64,000 nucleotides of DNA, from the NCBI RefSeq assembly GCF_001640805.2, contig NC_066833.1:12636984-12700983 (forward strand), written 5' to 3'. This stretch comes from Lates calcarifer. Its lineage: Eukaryota; Chordata; Actinopteri; Centropomidae. A program made the position numbers and the translations under genes. The notes under the pieces were generated by a model that made no database searches, was not told the origin of the DNA, and saw only the letters and a list, made by a program, of their open reading frames with translations. This document shows, one piece after another, positions 25,329-38,862 of this stretch. The first letter of the stretch is position 1; every line of letters starts with the position of its first letter.

Positions 25329-27282
25329 AGACATCCTCTCCTGACAGTAAATTTCACCTGTAGTGATGAATCAGAGAAAAACAAAGATTAAAGAGCAAAA
25401 AAAAAAAGTCCTGAAAACACATTTTCAGTTTCATGGTACACCTTTCTACTAGTGTTACTATGGCAACTGTGGGGAGCATTTAACTATGTTTACAATAAAT
25501 CAAATGGGGGAGAAACCTGCTGCTGCTGCTGCTTTGAAATTTATAGCATGTTGAGAGTCTGACCACACCCTCACCACCTGTGTGTCAGTGGCTGTCAAAG
25601 GGCAAACGTTTGACTGGGGTGTTGAACTTTTTAAAAATTTTTTTTATTTACTTGATTTAACCATAACACTTTTTAAATGAAAGGGGTTATAGTAGACATC
25701 ACAGACAGATGTCAGGTCACATCAGAAGACCCATGTTCATGTTTCTTCATGTAACATAAATAATTTGAGCTATACCAGTATATCAGCCTGGTAACGAGAG
25801 CTGACACTCTCACCACTGTTCTCAGTTAAGGCTGCCTAGCTCCTCTCAGTCATCCTCAGTAATATTCATGGTGTTTCTCTTGCTTGCAGACAGACAGACA
25901 GGTCCGGTGCCTCATGACTGTTGCAAATAAACAATGCAACATGTCCTGCAGAATCAGGTCTTTGTTTAAATATTAATAAATAAACTACTCCTTTAAAATC
26001 AGCTGGACCAATAATTTTTCTCTGTGACCCAGAATCCTTTTACATTTTCTGAAGTAGGCGGCCTTCCTTTCTTGCTTATGTCTGCCTACAAGATTGAACA
26101 TTTATCATTTAGAGTTCCACATAGAGCATGCTTTTTCTTTCTTTCAAAAACTTTTTTTCCACAGAAAATCTTCAGAATTTTGATAAATGAACAGCACAAC
26201 AACATAGTTGTCAAAAGATGTTGTCAAACTGATGTTTGGCCAATGACCAGTATTTCAGTTTTATCTCTATCTCAGCAGCAGGAAGTTTTGAGGCATTGAG
26301 CTTCTCGCAGCAGACAGACTTCTGAGAAAAGTTGTTTCTCACAGTCCAATGTCCTATGTATGGAAGCCCTGAAAGGTAAGGGCAAAGAAAAAAAATTCTG
26401 GTGATACATTTCCTAAGTCTGATCCAATTGCATTTCCCCTTGTGTTTGTGAGTTACAAACAGGCGAAAGATATTGTTAGGATTATCTTTCTTAGATTAAA
26501 GTTCTTACTTTTTTGTCATCTGTGAAAATAGGTGAAAAAAGTTTTGGTTTTAGGTGGGTTTTTTTTTGTTTGTTGTTGTAATAATCATTTCAGCCACAAG
26601 AGGCTGATATGCATGTTGTTACAACAACTTATGTAACATTACTCTCATGTAACTTGCAAACACAATGTATGTACCTTGTGTTTAGTGTGTGTGGAGAAAT
26701 TAAAAATAACAAAGGATAAACAGGAAACATTTCAAAGAAATCTTTCAAACAATCATCTGTTACTTGTAAAGCAACTTTATTTCTCCTTTATCAGCATACT
26801 ATTTTGGTACATCAGGCACCACATCTATCTGTGATCATCTCAAATGATAGTATATTTCCTTTTTAAAAACCCAAACCAGATGTAATGTTATCCAGCCACC
26901 CTGCATCCACAGGACAACACAGTGAGATGATTCAACTTGTGTGGGCAAGTATGAAGTCCAGTTATCTGCACATTGTGAAAATCCAACTGCACAAAGAAAA
27001 TAAATCACTGGGGAGGGAGGCCCTAATGTTTAAAGTTAACAGAGGCAGCATCTGGAGAGAAGGCAGGGGCATGGTTACAAACCAACAGGTGCATTCAAAA
27101 ACAACCTCACCTTTCAGTTATAGTTAAGACTTCTTCAAGAAGGGAAAAAAATACCAGAGTGGAGCTTATGAAGAGGACTACCACATTCAAAATGAGCACA
27201 TGCAAGACAAAAGAACAAAAATAGACATTTAGAAAAGTAGTCCATTTACAATTATACACACTAAATAAACAAATTGTGAGAA

Positions 27283-27288
27283 TTTATT
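27283..27288 (-). terminator. Candidate RANBP2 poly(A) signal
   Basis: AATAAA on the minus strand, about 345 nt after the RANBP2 stop. A further candidate is at 26776-26781. Confidence 0.45.
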
Positions 27289-27630
27289 GACAGACGATAA
27301 AGATGCAAGTGCAACAGAGCAACAAAATATCACATTTGCTCCAAGTGCCTCCTCTCTCACATAGTACTACACCATGTTTCCCATTTGAGAAATGATTATT
27401 TCTAAAGCAAAATAATTCTAAATCCAAGGCTACTGTAGTCAAGTTTCTAAGATGTCTTGACCAGCAGTCTTATAATTGGTGTTTAATTCTCAGATGCCTA
27501 ATGACTGTGGATTCAGTTTTAGCAGGAGGGTATCTACTGCACAGAGAACACATCATTATCCAAAGCCCTTTTTGATCTTGACTTTAGAACCTAAACCAAG
27601 CTGTAAATCTTGATCTTAACATTTAAAAAG

Positions 27631-28975
27631 CTACAGCTGTCCACAGTCTGTGATGACCAGCTTCTTTGAGGGCATGCCTCCCTTCGTGCCCAGCTCTCCC
27701 ATCTGTTGCACCACATCCATGCCGTCCCGTACCCAGCCAAAAACCACGTGTTTGAAGTCCAGGTGCTCAGCTTTCTTTCAGGGTGATGAAGAACTGCGAG
27801 TTGTTGGTGTCGCGCCCGCGATTGGCCATGGACAGAATACCTGGGCCAGTATGCCGGACATCAAAATTCTCGTCCTCAAACCGGCTGCCGTAGATTGACT
27901 TGCCTCCTGTGCCGTCGCTGTTTGTGATGTCACCACCCTAAAGGATCAATGGGGATCTGGTTAGTCATGTCTACAAAAAAATGCATTGTTCTCTATGTGA
28001 GATTTGATGGAATTTTGTGGTCAGTCATGAGACAATTTTCTTTCCCACTGCATTATTGTACACTGAAGATAAATCAGGTTTGCAGTGACAGGGATTCTGT
28101 GAAAGGAGGACAGAGCAGAGATGATCCTCATCCTGGTTCTGATGATCTTAGCTGCTGAATAGAGCTGTCACTTGTTTAAAACTGAAACGACCTATACCCA
28201 ATATTCAACACTAATCGGTTTTCTCACTGTCCATTGTAAGTAAAACAGGCTGTGGCTTGACTCCAGCAGCTAGTCTGTCTGTCAGATCCATTACATATCT
28301 TGTTGTCCTATCAGTAAACAGCACTTCTGTGACTCTCTCACTAATGCAAAATGAAGAAACTAGTGATCTGTACTGAACAAATTATCACAACTACAAACCA
28401 TCTGAGAAGTTGTGAGGAAGCATTCAGATTCAACACCACCAAAAATCATTGAGAAGTAATGCAGTCTGCTGGCTTTCATCACTCAAGTGAGGCAGCAGAG
28501 GCTCAATACATGAGTGAAACAATGTAAAATCTACACTGCATTTTTGGGTAGACTGTGGATTTCATTGGAACTGAATTGAACAAATCAAGTGTTAGAGTTT
28601 GTTCAAATGTGTTTGGAAAAAGCAGTGCTGAGTGTTTAGGAAGTTGACAAAACTACCTGTAAAGTGTTGCCAACATCCACACAAGTGTGTGTTAGGATTT
28701 TAACACAATGTAGGTCACAAAGTCCACATCGTGTCTCACATTTTAATTATGAGTGAAACTGAAGTGATCTAATCTTTACTATCTCCTCACCTGACACATG
28801 AAGTCTGGAATGATTCTGTGGAAGATGGAGTCCCGCAGTCCGAAGCCTTTCTCGCCGGTACAGAGAGCCCTGAAGTTCTCTGCCGTCTTGGGGACAATGT
28901 GGGAGAACAGCTCTATAGTGATGGTGCCCAGTGGTTGGTTGTCTGCTGACACTTTGAGGAACACCTGTGGATTAC
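27631..28975 (-). CDS. ranbp2: RANBP2 C-terminal cyclophilin-like domain
   Basis: The last two exons (28791-29146 in part, 27631-27937) encode a cyclophilin fold. It starts near [16 protein letters not shown], carries the catalytic [14 protein letters not shown] block (the catalytic Arg is present), then [18 protein letters not shown], and ends [10 protein letters not shown]. The tryptophan of cyclophilin A that binds cyclosporin is His here ([12 protein letters not shown]), as in human RANBP2, where the domain is a weak isomerase. As written, the final exon has one extra base in a T run at 27776-27778, which would put a stop right after FFITLKES. Removing one base gives the expected KKAEHLD and an open frame to the TAG at 27631, so an error is likely. 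Confidence 0.92.
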
Positions 28976-31900
28976 TGTCTCTGGAGTGCTCTTGAATTCT
29001 AGACATCTGTGGCGAGGAGATGGATGAGGCATCGCCACCAGTTTGGCCCATTCTGCTCTGACACTCGCAGAAAATCTTCTTGAAGGACTCCGCTATCTCA
29101 GGGGTTTTGAACTTGGCCGCCAGCTGCTCCACTGCGGCCTCACCGTCTGGAAAAACAGAGGGAAAGACAGGAGACCATCATCAAAAGGAAAAGCATCAAT
29201 ACAGAGTGAAAACAGACTGATGTAATGCAGAGACTGATTTCATATCTACATTGTGTGTGTACCTGAATAGTCGGTGGCGGTCCACAGCAGCGCGTTAGCT
29301 GAGGCGTTCATGGGCTTGAGCTCCATCGCCTGAGAGATGGTGTGGTTGGCACAAACCCTCAGCACCTGCTCTCTTCTCATCAGGATTCGGTAGAAATGTT
29401 TGGTCGGGTGGAAGAGGATCTTGATGTCACCGATGCCACGCTCCTTCCACTGGCCGAGGTCCCGGTCCCACCGGTACAGCTTGGCGCGCTCCTTAAACAG
29501 GATTTCCTCGTCCTCCTCTCCGGACTTTGTCTCCACCTGTGAGACATGATTACATGGTGAGCTGTGGTCCTCATTCATTGAACTTCAATAAAATGTCTAA
29601 AAAACACTGGAGCTCAGTATTGTAAGATACCTCTGGCAGTGACACGATTGGTTCAAAGTGAATGTCCACATTATTAGGAGCTTCCTCTTCATCACTGCCC
29701 TCCTCATCTCCGTTGTTTTTAGGTGCTGAGGACACTGTGGACCCAAATACTGTCGCTCCAGCGTTTGCCCACGAGAAGTTGGAGTCTACATCAAAGAGAA
29801 AACAATAAAGAAGCAGTGAAATATAACTTTGCCATGGCAATACCTCAAGAAATGGCAAGATAGTTTGCGGTCAGAAAGTTGGATGTTGAAGCCAACCTTT
29901 GGTTCCAAACGCAAATCCCTCTGTGTTTTTGGCCAAGTCAGCAAAAGAGAAGCCACCGAGTGAGTTGAAGCCAAAGGTTGGAGTCTGTGGTGAGAGGAAC
30001 AAGGTTTTCATGAATTCACGAGAAGAATGTAGTTGTGCTGTACGCTGCTAATGAGCAGCTGAGCAGATCGAAACACCAGTAAATCAATGACTACATGTTT
30101 ATAACCAAAAGAGGCAAAAATATTAGTGATTAATTTGTGAAGAAGGTTGTTGAGATTTGTTTCTAAAACAGGAACATTTTGACTAAGAGAGCTGTTTGTA
30201 AAATTTAACATACCAGTGTAGAACCACACACAACAGGTAGACACAAAGGTCAGTGGTTTTACATTTGCAGTGAAGAACAGGAGGAGGTGGTTTATACCTT
30301 GACTGGTTATAGCAGTGGAAGCTACCGTCCTAGTGTTGGACTCCGGCTCTGGGCTCTTCTTCGTTGACAGGTCAATGGGAGAGCTGCTGCTAGGAGCTTC
30401 ACTCTGAGTCTTTGTTGGCTGGTCTGAGGTCTGCTCTGTAGGTGTAGACATGCTGCCTGCAGTGTCTGTGCTGCTGGAGGACGGGCCTGGTGTTGGCTCT
30501 TCTGGGGCTTCAGCAGTGCTTCTGGGGGCCCTTCTGGCTTTGTTTAACTGGGCATCCTGACACAGATTTTAGGAAAGAAACTTACATTATTCTTTAACCA
30601 AAAAAAAAAATAATAATAATAAATAAAAATAATAATAATAATTATGATCAGTGATCTTCTTTGTGTGTCTGTATTCTTCCAGTCAGTACTAGTTCTGCAT
30701 TACTTCAGGGCTGTATCTATTTCGTATTAAGCTGCTGGTGTTCATAAGAATACTGACGCTTGCTTGATGCTACATTAACAAAAAATACTGCAACTGGTTA
30801 AACTAATAACGCATAATTTCTTACTTATTCAACACCATAAATGGATCCAGCCCAGACCACCTGCTTGCATTACTAAATGTATGACATGGCCATTACATTG
30901 ATGAAGAGCTGAGCCACAGCTCACGGCATAGATTTCCTAAGCTTAGATCTCCTAAGCTGATTCTAAGGATTGGTCTGGGCATAATGGATTGGCATTAGCC
31001 ATAATGACGCTAACCAAAAACTGCTCCTTTTATTACTGTTCTCTGCTGTGTTTCCACCTCAGCCTGCTAGTGCCACAGCTCTTCTCCTTTAAGATGCCAA
31101 GGCTCTGCAGTGCAGCATAAGCCAGTAAAAATTAGTATATGCGTTTTGAGTGAAGCGGTGACTGAGTTCGGAGAAATGCACAAACACAAATACAAACATA
31201 ACAGCTGTCACTAATTCATGTTAATTCTGTGAGTAATTTGATGACAGGCCCAAATTAAACTTGGCTGTTGTCTGGTGTGTGCCCTCTGCTCTCTGTGAGG
31301 AAGAACTTCCACCACACCACTGTACAACCACAAATGAGTGAGTGAGTGTTTCTTTAGTTCAAACAAATCCAACAGAGAGAGACATCTTCTTTCTGGAAGA
31401 TCATGGATTGTGTCACATCACTGTTAGGGGTGGCATTCTCCTAATAGTAATTAAAGCTTCAGCTTAAGCTCTTCAGTGCTCTTTATAAGTGCTGTATTTG
31501 TTACCAGGTCTTGCTGTGCCTTGCGGACTTCTGTGTCAAAGTCTTCAGGCTTGTCGTGGTCTGTGTCGCTGTCTGTGGTGCTCAGGCCGCAGAAGAAAGT
31601 GGGTGGGAGCTGGAGGCTTTTGGCCTTCTCCTCCTCCTCTGGCGTTGGCTTCTTCTCCCACACCACCTGGCAGTCTGGCTCTGAAATGCAGTACACACAA
31701 GTTAAGGGCTAGGGAGAAGCACTAGCAGTTGAGGTGAGCATGTGGTGAATAATTCATGTGATGAAAAGATAATTATTGAGCACAGACTTAAAAAAGTCTG
31801 CAAAGTGAATAAACGCCAATACTTGATGAATAAATGAGGGTGAGTAATTGAACGTGACAGGACATGACAGTCATACCATCACCACACGCTGCAGCCTTTT

Positions 31901-34900
31901 TCTGAGGAGGGTCAGGATAGAGCTTTCCATTCAAGGCTTTCACCGCTGACTCGTAGTCCTCGTCTGAAAATCCAAAAGAAAAAAGAAAGAAACAAATATT
32001 TCGCATATGTTCTGTTAGTTAGGAGAGAGTATATGTTGATACCACTGTTCCCACTTTACAGGAATATGAATCAATGTCTTTTTATACATATTTTCATATA
32101 TTCAAATTTCAGGATGATAGCGTGGAGGCAGAAAGCAACATGCACAGTGGTACAGTGGTAAAAGCACAACAGGTTTTCTAACCCTCTGAAGATGTGTGGG
32201 GCCATATTTCAGTTCATAAATATATGTGGTAAATGAATAAAATATACTGTCTGTATTGTTTTGTATTGTTTGGTCTCACCATCAGTTTGATCATCGCTGC
32301 AGTAGCCTGGTTCATTCTTGTAGCAGAAGAAGGTGAGCGGCAGCAGGAGTTGCCTGGCTAAATCTGCCTGTTCAACGGTGGGTTCCCTGATGTACACAAC
32401 CTCCACATCCGAGCCCTCATCTGACCCCGCACCACCTCCTTCTGCCTGAAGGGGCCCTGTGACACACGACAGAGGTAAAACAATACACAGTCAGGCTGGG
32501 AAAGACATGCTTACAACAGTAAAAATGAATTTGCTTTGCCTTTATGACCACAGGTGTTAGTTCCACACACACAAAAAGTCATGCACAGCAAAAAGGGATA
32601 GCATGCGTTTGATTTATATAAGACAACTGGTATTAAGAGAACATTTCTGTATGCATGTCTCCGTGTTTTTTTATTTTATCTGACAGACTACACCACTTGT
32701 GCTTGTTGGACACATGATACTGTAAAACTAAATAATATAAATACCTCAGCTTCTGCTCTAATTTCCCTTTGCATATAACTGGCAGAAACCAGACTAGACA
32801 GGGAATTGCATTTCACACTGTTGCTACACATCCTGCACTAAAAATGGAGTGTGTGACGTTTGCACAGTGCATTCCTCTCAGAGGGAATGCTCTGTGTGGA
32901 ATCTTCTCAGCTCACCTTTCAATAGATATTAACTGATGTGCCTGCAGTTGGGATTCAAGACTCTAGTTTTATTCTATTGTTTAATCTGATCAGTAAACAT
33001 TATGAATTGTAACTATGTATATCATTACATTATCAAATTCCTGTAAAGCAGTTTTAGCATAACTGAAAAACCTTTACACCCCTATGAACTGAAGCACAGT
33101 ATGAGACCTTCTGATTGTCCTTCAATCTAGAGTCAAGACTCAGGTGAGAAAATTTCTCTCACCTGAGTTTTTTAAGTTTGTATTTTTACTAGAATAAAAC
33201 CATTTAAAGATGTGCTTAAACACACAGTTTTTGGTCTAATTTAACTTTTAATCCATTCAGACATGACAACTGTGAACCACAAGATCTAATGAAAAGATCA
33301 CAAATGATAGTACTGAATTATCATTTGCCTGAGCTAAAAGGACTCCTTGTTTATTGAACTAAGTCTACTTGAGAAACTCTAAACATAAAATAGATTTAAG
33401 TTTAGTCACACTTATTAACTGCCTTTTATGAAATGGTATAACTGCATTAGACACTACTACTACTACTTTCACTACTTTTTGTGTAGTTTTGTAAAAGGTC
33501 CTCAAGTGAGAGAGACTAAAATCTTATGGCATAGGTGCAACTTCAGTATTATTATAAATTACTAAAATTCTTTGTTCAATAAAAACTGTACCTTCACACA
33601 CTGGACATGCAACACATTAGCTTCACTGTTTTTTCCACTCCGTGCATCCAGGTTATTTCTTTCTAGTAGTAAGGGCCAGCCAGGTCACAGCTGATAAGTG
33701 TTAACACACACTGCAGTGATTAGAGTACCTGGGGGTTCAAATTGGGTGGTTGATGTGCTGGTCCAAAAAGCCATTGGGTTATCTTTGAAAAGCCTAAAAT
33801 CCAGCCCTAAGGGATGATGGGTTGTTGGGCGAAGAGAAACTAATTGTGAGGTTGATATCATAATAAGAAAACAAGGCCAAAAGCGTTCAAATAAAAAAGT
33901 GAAATACTACCAGTGTGTGCTGACTGAATTATATACAAATGTGTTCTAATTAATGCTACTAGATGAGCTACAGGTGTGCAACATACAGTATGTGCAGCAT
34001 ATTCAATAAAAACCTATTTCTGATCATTCACCTTATTTTTTTTTTCCAAAGATACAGGTATATCTTGAGTAAATTTTAAAAAATAGACAGCATAAAAAGT
34101 GTCTACATTTGGATGAAATGGGAAATCTGTGATTTTAATACAATTTCTGTCTTAGTAAAAACTGAGAAGGGTCTTGGCTGGGTTAACTAAGAAGATGATG
34201 GAGCAATGAGATGCAGATGGAACAAGACAATGAAGTAAAAATAAAATGAACAAAACAGTCATGATACTCATTCAAAAACAGAAAATCAGACAAATATTTC
34301 TTATGTCTTACAATATGTTTTTTTAAATACCTTTTTCTGGAATTTTGAATGCAGGTGCAGCGATTGAAGCCGTGGCAGGGCGTCCAGAATCTTTGGCTTT
34401 AGAACCAGATGCAGATTCCTCAGTCTCAGAGTGAGGTTTAGGAGTGCCAAAAATCTTCTGAAGGCTATCGGTGCCAAAGACAAACTTAGGGGGAGACACC
34501 ACTGTCTTTGAAGAGCTGGCTGGACTTGGAGACCCAGGTGCACATAGATTGCTTTCTGGGGTAAGCTCTGTACGTTCCTTTGTGGTTTCTTCCAGAATAG
34601 CAATGGCTGCCTTCCCACATATAGCTGTAGCAGTTTTTGTAGATCCTGCAGGCCCACTGTCTTGAGATGTGGCTGCTCCAGTTGTCACTGGAGTCATAAG
34701 TTCCTCTTTTCCTTGCGCCACCTTAGCATCCTCAAAGACCTGTTTGAATGTGTTTGCAGTATCCTGCAGCTTGAATCTTACAGCCAGCTGCTCAATATTA
34801 CCCTCTCCTACTTCAGCAAAGTCCATGGCACTCCAGACCCAGGCCTTCTCAGCACCCTTCATAGGCTCCAGCTTCATGGCTGCTGTGATCCAGTGGTTGG

Positions 34901-37900
34901 CACAGATCTTAAGTACCTGATCTCTTCTCATTATCAACCTCACACGTTTGGTGTCATAATTCTGCAAGATCTTGAGGTCTCCAATACCCCTCTCCTTCCA
35001 CTGACCCAGTTCCTTATCATAGCGATACAGCTTGGCCCTGTGACTGAAGACTACCTGTTCATTTTCCTCTCCTGTGGAGATCTCCACCAGATCAGGCAAG
35101 GGGACCACAGGCTCAAAGTACTGGCCATCCCTCTCATCATCCTGGGTTACATCCTGCTCGTCATCAGTACCCACTGAAGCTCTGCTCTGGTTAAGCTTAG
35201 CAGGAGATTTAGAGGGGCTGATGCCAGGTTGAAAGTTGAAGCTGAACCCACCAGTTGATTCTCCAAAGCGGAAAAGATTCTTTCTTAGGGGGCTACTGGC
35301 GATGGGAGAGGCATAGACTGATGTGTCGGCAGTATCATCTAAAGCCTCTTCTCGTAGGTCGTAGTTATCCCACTCCAAAGTGGGGCCAGTGGTTTCATTG
35401 TGAGTCTTGATTACAAGGCTTGAAACATTGCTGGATGTAATGTCTCCCTGATTGTCATCATCTTTGATCTTGGTTTTTTCATCTGTCAAAAAGAATTTCA
35501 GGTCTTTCAAACCAGACTTCATTTCCTCTGCTTTCTGAATGAGGTGTGCTGTTCTGCCTGTGTCAACAAGCTTGTGGGGCGTTTGTAGGGGGATGTCCAA
35601 AAGAAGTCTTTGACACTCTTCAAACTTCTCTTTAAACTCCTCAGCAAGCTCTGGACTTTTAAACTTGGCAGCCAACTGTTCAAGTTTAGCATCTCCATCA
35701 GAGAAGTCATTGGCCATCCAGATCCATGCTTTATCTGAACCTGCCAAGGGTTTAAGATTCATAGTGGTGGTGATCCAGTGGTTGGCGCATACCTTCAGAA
35801 CCTGCTCTCTTCTCATCAGCACCCTGAGCCTGCCATTAGTGTTGTTTTTCAGGAATTTGAGGATTCCTACACCACGCTCTTTCCACTGACTGGTGCTGGA
35901 GTCAAATCTGAACAGTTTGACACGCTGAGAATAAAGAACCTGTTCATCCTCCTCTCCTGTCACCAGGTCCACCTTCTCAGGCATCTGAACCACTGGTTCA
36001 AACTGGATATCGTCATTTTCCTCTGTTTTATACATGTCGTCATCCTCCAATTCATTTGAGGCATCTGTCTTGGTGGGGGTTGCCTGGAATGATGTGAACA
36101 ACTGCTCCCCAGCCCCAGAGAAACCTTTGAAATTGGGGTCTTTCTGGCCAAACTGGAACTCTGTTCCAGAGGACTTTGCCAGGTCAGCAAAACTGAATGT
36201 ATTAGTTTTTCCAGAAACTAATGGATTTTGATCTTGATCCGTTTGGTCCACTGAGGGTGCAGACACATCTTCTTTCTCATTGTGTTTGTCAGCTATGCTT
36301 TTCAGAAAACTAGAGGCTGACCCTGATGGAGGTGCTGGATTAACAGTTGAGGGGGTTTCTTTTGCAGTGTCCTGAATGCCAAACTTGAAGCCACTAGCTG
36401 GAATGGGCATTGAGAAGGAGAAGCCTGAAGCACTTGTGGTACTAGATCCAGACTGAGGAGCTTCAAACTTGAAAGAAGAAGCTGAGCTTTTCTCTTTGTT
36501 TTGACCAAACTGAAAAGTGCTGCCAGTTCCAAAAGGCATTGTGAATCCAGTTGCAGCAGGCTGACTCGATGAACTCTTGTTTCCAAAGGTAAAGCTGAAG
36601 GAGGAGGCTGAGGGAGCAGTGCTGGCTGTGCTTTTAGCATTGGGATTTGGTGTCTGACAAGCTGGACACTTAATGTCAGAAGCATTGTTTCTCACCAGAC
36701 AAGTGTCACAATCCCATTGTCCCTCTTTCCTGGCAAACATGGCTTCTATAGAGGGAGGCCCACGAGGGGCATGGCAGGAATCACATTCAGCAGCTGATGC
36801 ATCATTTCTGACTAGGCAGGAACTGCAGTCCCACTGCTCATCCTTCTTCGCAAAATCAGTCCCAAATCCTGACACTGTTGGTAGATCTGACACTGCTGGA
36901 GCCCGCTCTGTTGATTTAGCAGCAGGATTGGGGCTTCCACAGGCGACACATTTGTCAGCAGAGGCTTCATTTCTTACTTCACATACATCACAGTCCCACT
37001 GACCAGGCTTCTTGCAAAACCGGGCACCAAACCCAGAGTCAACAGCATCAGCTGCAGGTGCATCTACAGCTGGTGTGGTTTGTGCTGTGGCAGTTGTTTT
37101 TGCTGAGGCTTTAAGAGCTTTACAAGAAACACAACTGTCTGCTGAGGCTTCATTTCTCACAGAACATGTGTTACAGTCCCACTGCCCTGGCTTCTGTCCA
37201 AACTGAACCCCAAAGCCAGAACCAAACACACTGGTCACTGTATCAGCAGGATTTGAGGTGCTGGTCCCAAATGTAAACGTAGAGGGTACAGAAGCTCCAA
37301 AAGCACCAAATCCAGTAAATGTAGAGCCAGAACTACTGGGTTTTGATGAGTCAGTCCCAAATTTGAAAGTAAAGGGGCTGGCTTTGGTTTCACCAGCAGC
37401 CTTAATGTCTGGTTTTGATGAAGAATTGGGATTGGCACTTTGGCATGCGACACACTTCATATCTGTGGGTTTATTTCTTATACAGCACACAGTGCATTCC
37501 CATTCCCCTTCCTTAAGAGCAAACTGGGCTGCCAGTGATTCAGAATCTGTTAAGCTCTCCTCTTTCTTCTCCTGTTGATCGTGCTTTTTCGGTGATCTGA
37601 GCACAATTTTCTGGGCTTCCTCAAACTTAGCTTTGAAAAGTGATGCCTCATCTACTGTTTTAAAGCGGATGGCCAGCTGCTCTGGTTTAGGCTCTTCGTC
37701 TGCGTAATCAATGGCATTCCAGACCCAGGATTTATCAGAGCCAGCATTTCGGTTTCAGTAGCATGTCAGCTGTGATGTAGTGGTTAGCACAGATCTTAAG
37801 AACCTGTTCCCTTCTCATTAAGAGCCGGACCTTCCCTTTAGTGCTGTGTTTTAGGATTTTAACATTGCCAATACCCCGCTCCTTCCACTCTTTTGTCTCT

Positions 37901-38823
37901 GTGTCAAATCGATACAGTTTTGCCCTGTTGCAAAACATCTCCTCCTCCTCTTCCTCACCTGTTTTCACATCTACTTTATCAGGAAGAGGTACAATGGGTT
38001 CAAAATGAGGACCATCCTCATCCTCCTCAACATGAGTGCTGTCATTGTCGCTCTCCGCTGCCTTTTCTTCTTCGGCTGCATAACCTGTTAACCCAAACAT
38101 TGGCTTGGTAACCTCCCCAAATTTAAACGGCTGGTCCACCTTTCCAAACAGACTTCCAGTGCTCGTGTCCTGTGCAGAATCAGCAAAGGAAAAGGTGGTA
38201 GCACTTTTAGTGCCAAATGTGAAAATGTTTGTTTGGCTGGGGGGCTGCTCCTGAGTTGGAGACTTCTCTGGAACAGTATCTGTTTTAGTTGGGATGTCTG
38301 ATGTAAGAAGACCAAGCAGACTTTCGCTGTGCTTGGCCTGAGAAGCTGAGAAAGTGAAATCTCCATCGTTGGATTTGAAGTTGGAGTTGAACTTAAATGC
38401 AGCAGAAGGTGTTGACTGGGCAGCTGCCCCTGCTCCAAAGCTAGGCACTTTGGGGACTTCAGCAGGCGCCTGCTGGCTGAAGGACAGCTTCCCAAAGTCC
38501 ATAGGCTTTCCCTCTATGCTCTTTGGTGGCTGAACAGGGACTACAGATGGCTTGGTAAAGTAGCCAGGTTCAGGTAGAGGAGGGTTGGTGGTTTGCTGGG
38601 TTACACTCTGGCCATAATATTCTTCACTATATGGGGAAAGAAGGCCTGTGGCTGGTGATTCAAATCGCAGAGGTGCACCAAAGACTTGTTCTTGAGGAGG
38701 GTAAATGCAGGGTGGGGCTGTTTGCAAAGGAGGTGTGTGAGTGGGTTGCTGATAAGCATACATATGCTGCTGAGGTGGCATACGGTTCATACTATACATT
38801 GGACCCTGTGTATAGAGAGATAG

Positions 38824-38862
<39 letters not shown>

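Larger units (their letters stand above)
24742..27630. other. Convergent 3' regions of GTF2F2 and RANBP2
   Basis: No coding exon seen. The left part should be the GTF2F2 3' UTR, with AATAAA at 25323 and 25494 on the plus strand. The right part should be the RANBP2 3' UTR, with AATAAA on the minus strand at 27283-27288 and 26776-26781. Between these the sequence is AT-rich and unremarkable. The open frames at 26024-26299 and 26885-27127 have no recognisable similarity. Confidence 0.6.

Noticed and set aside
27650..27898. Plus-strand open frame of 82 codons
   Set aside because: It is antisense to the final RANBP2 exon, which encodes the cyclophilin domain on the minus strand.
33700..33780. Possible tRNA-derived SINE (GGTTCAAATTGG box-B-like motif)
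   Set aside because: No convincing A box, tail or flanking duplication was seen; one short motif is not enough.
34662..35177. Open frame of 171 codons on the plus strand
   Set aside because: It is the antisense shadow of RANBP2 RBD3, whose minus-strand reading is a conserved domain.
34323..37604. A separate 1093-residue gene beginning at 37604
   Set aside because: Its frame continues upstream past the Met into RBD1, and the product begins mid-domain. It is part of RANBP2 exon 20, separated from the 37735-38880 frame only by a one-base insertion.
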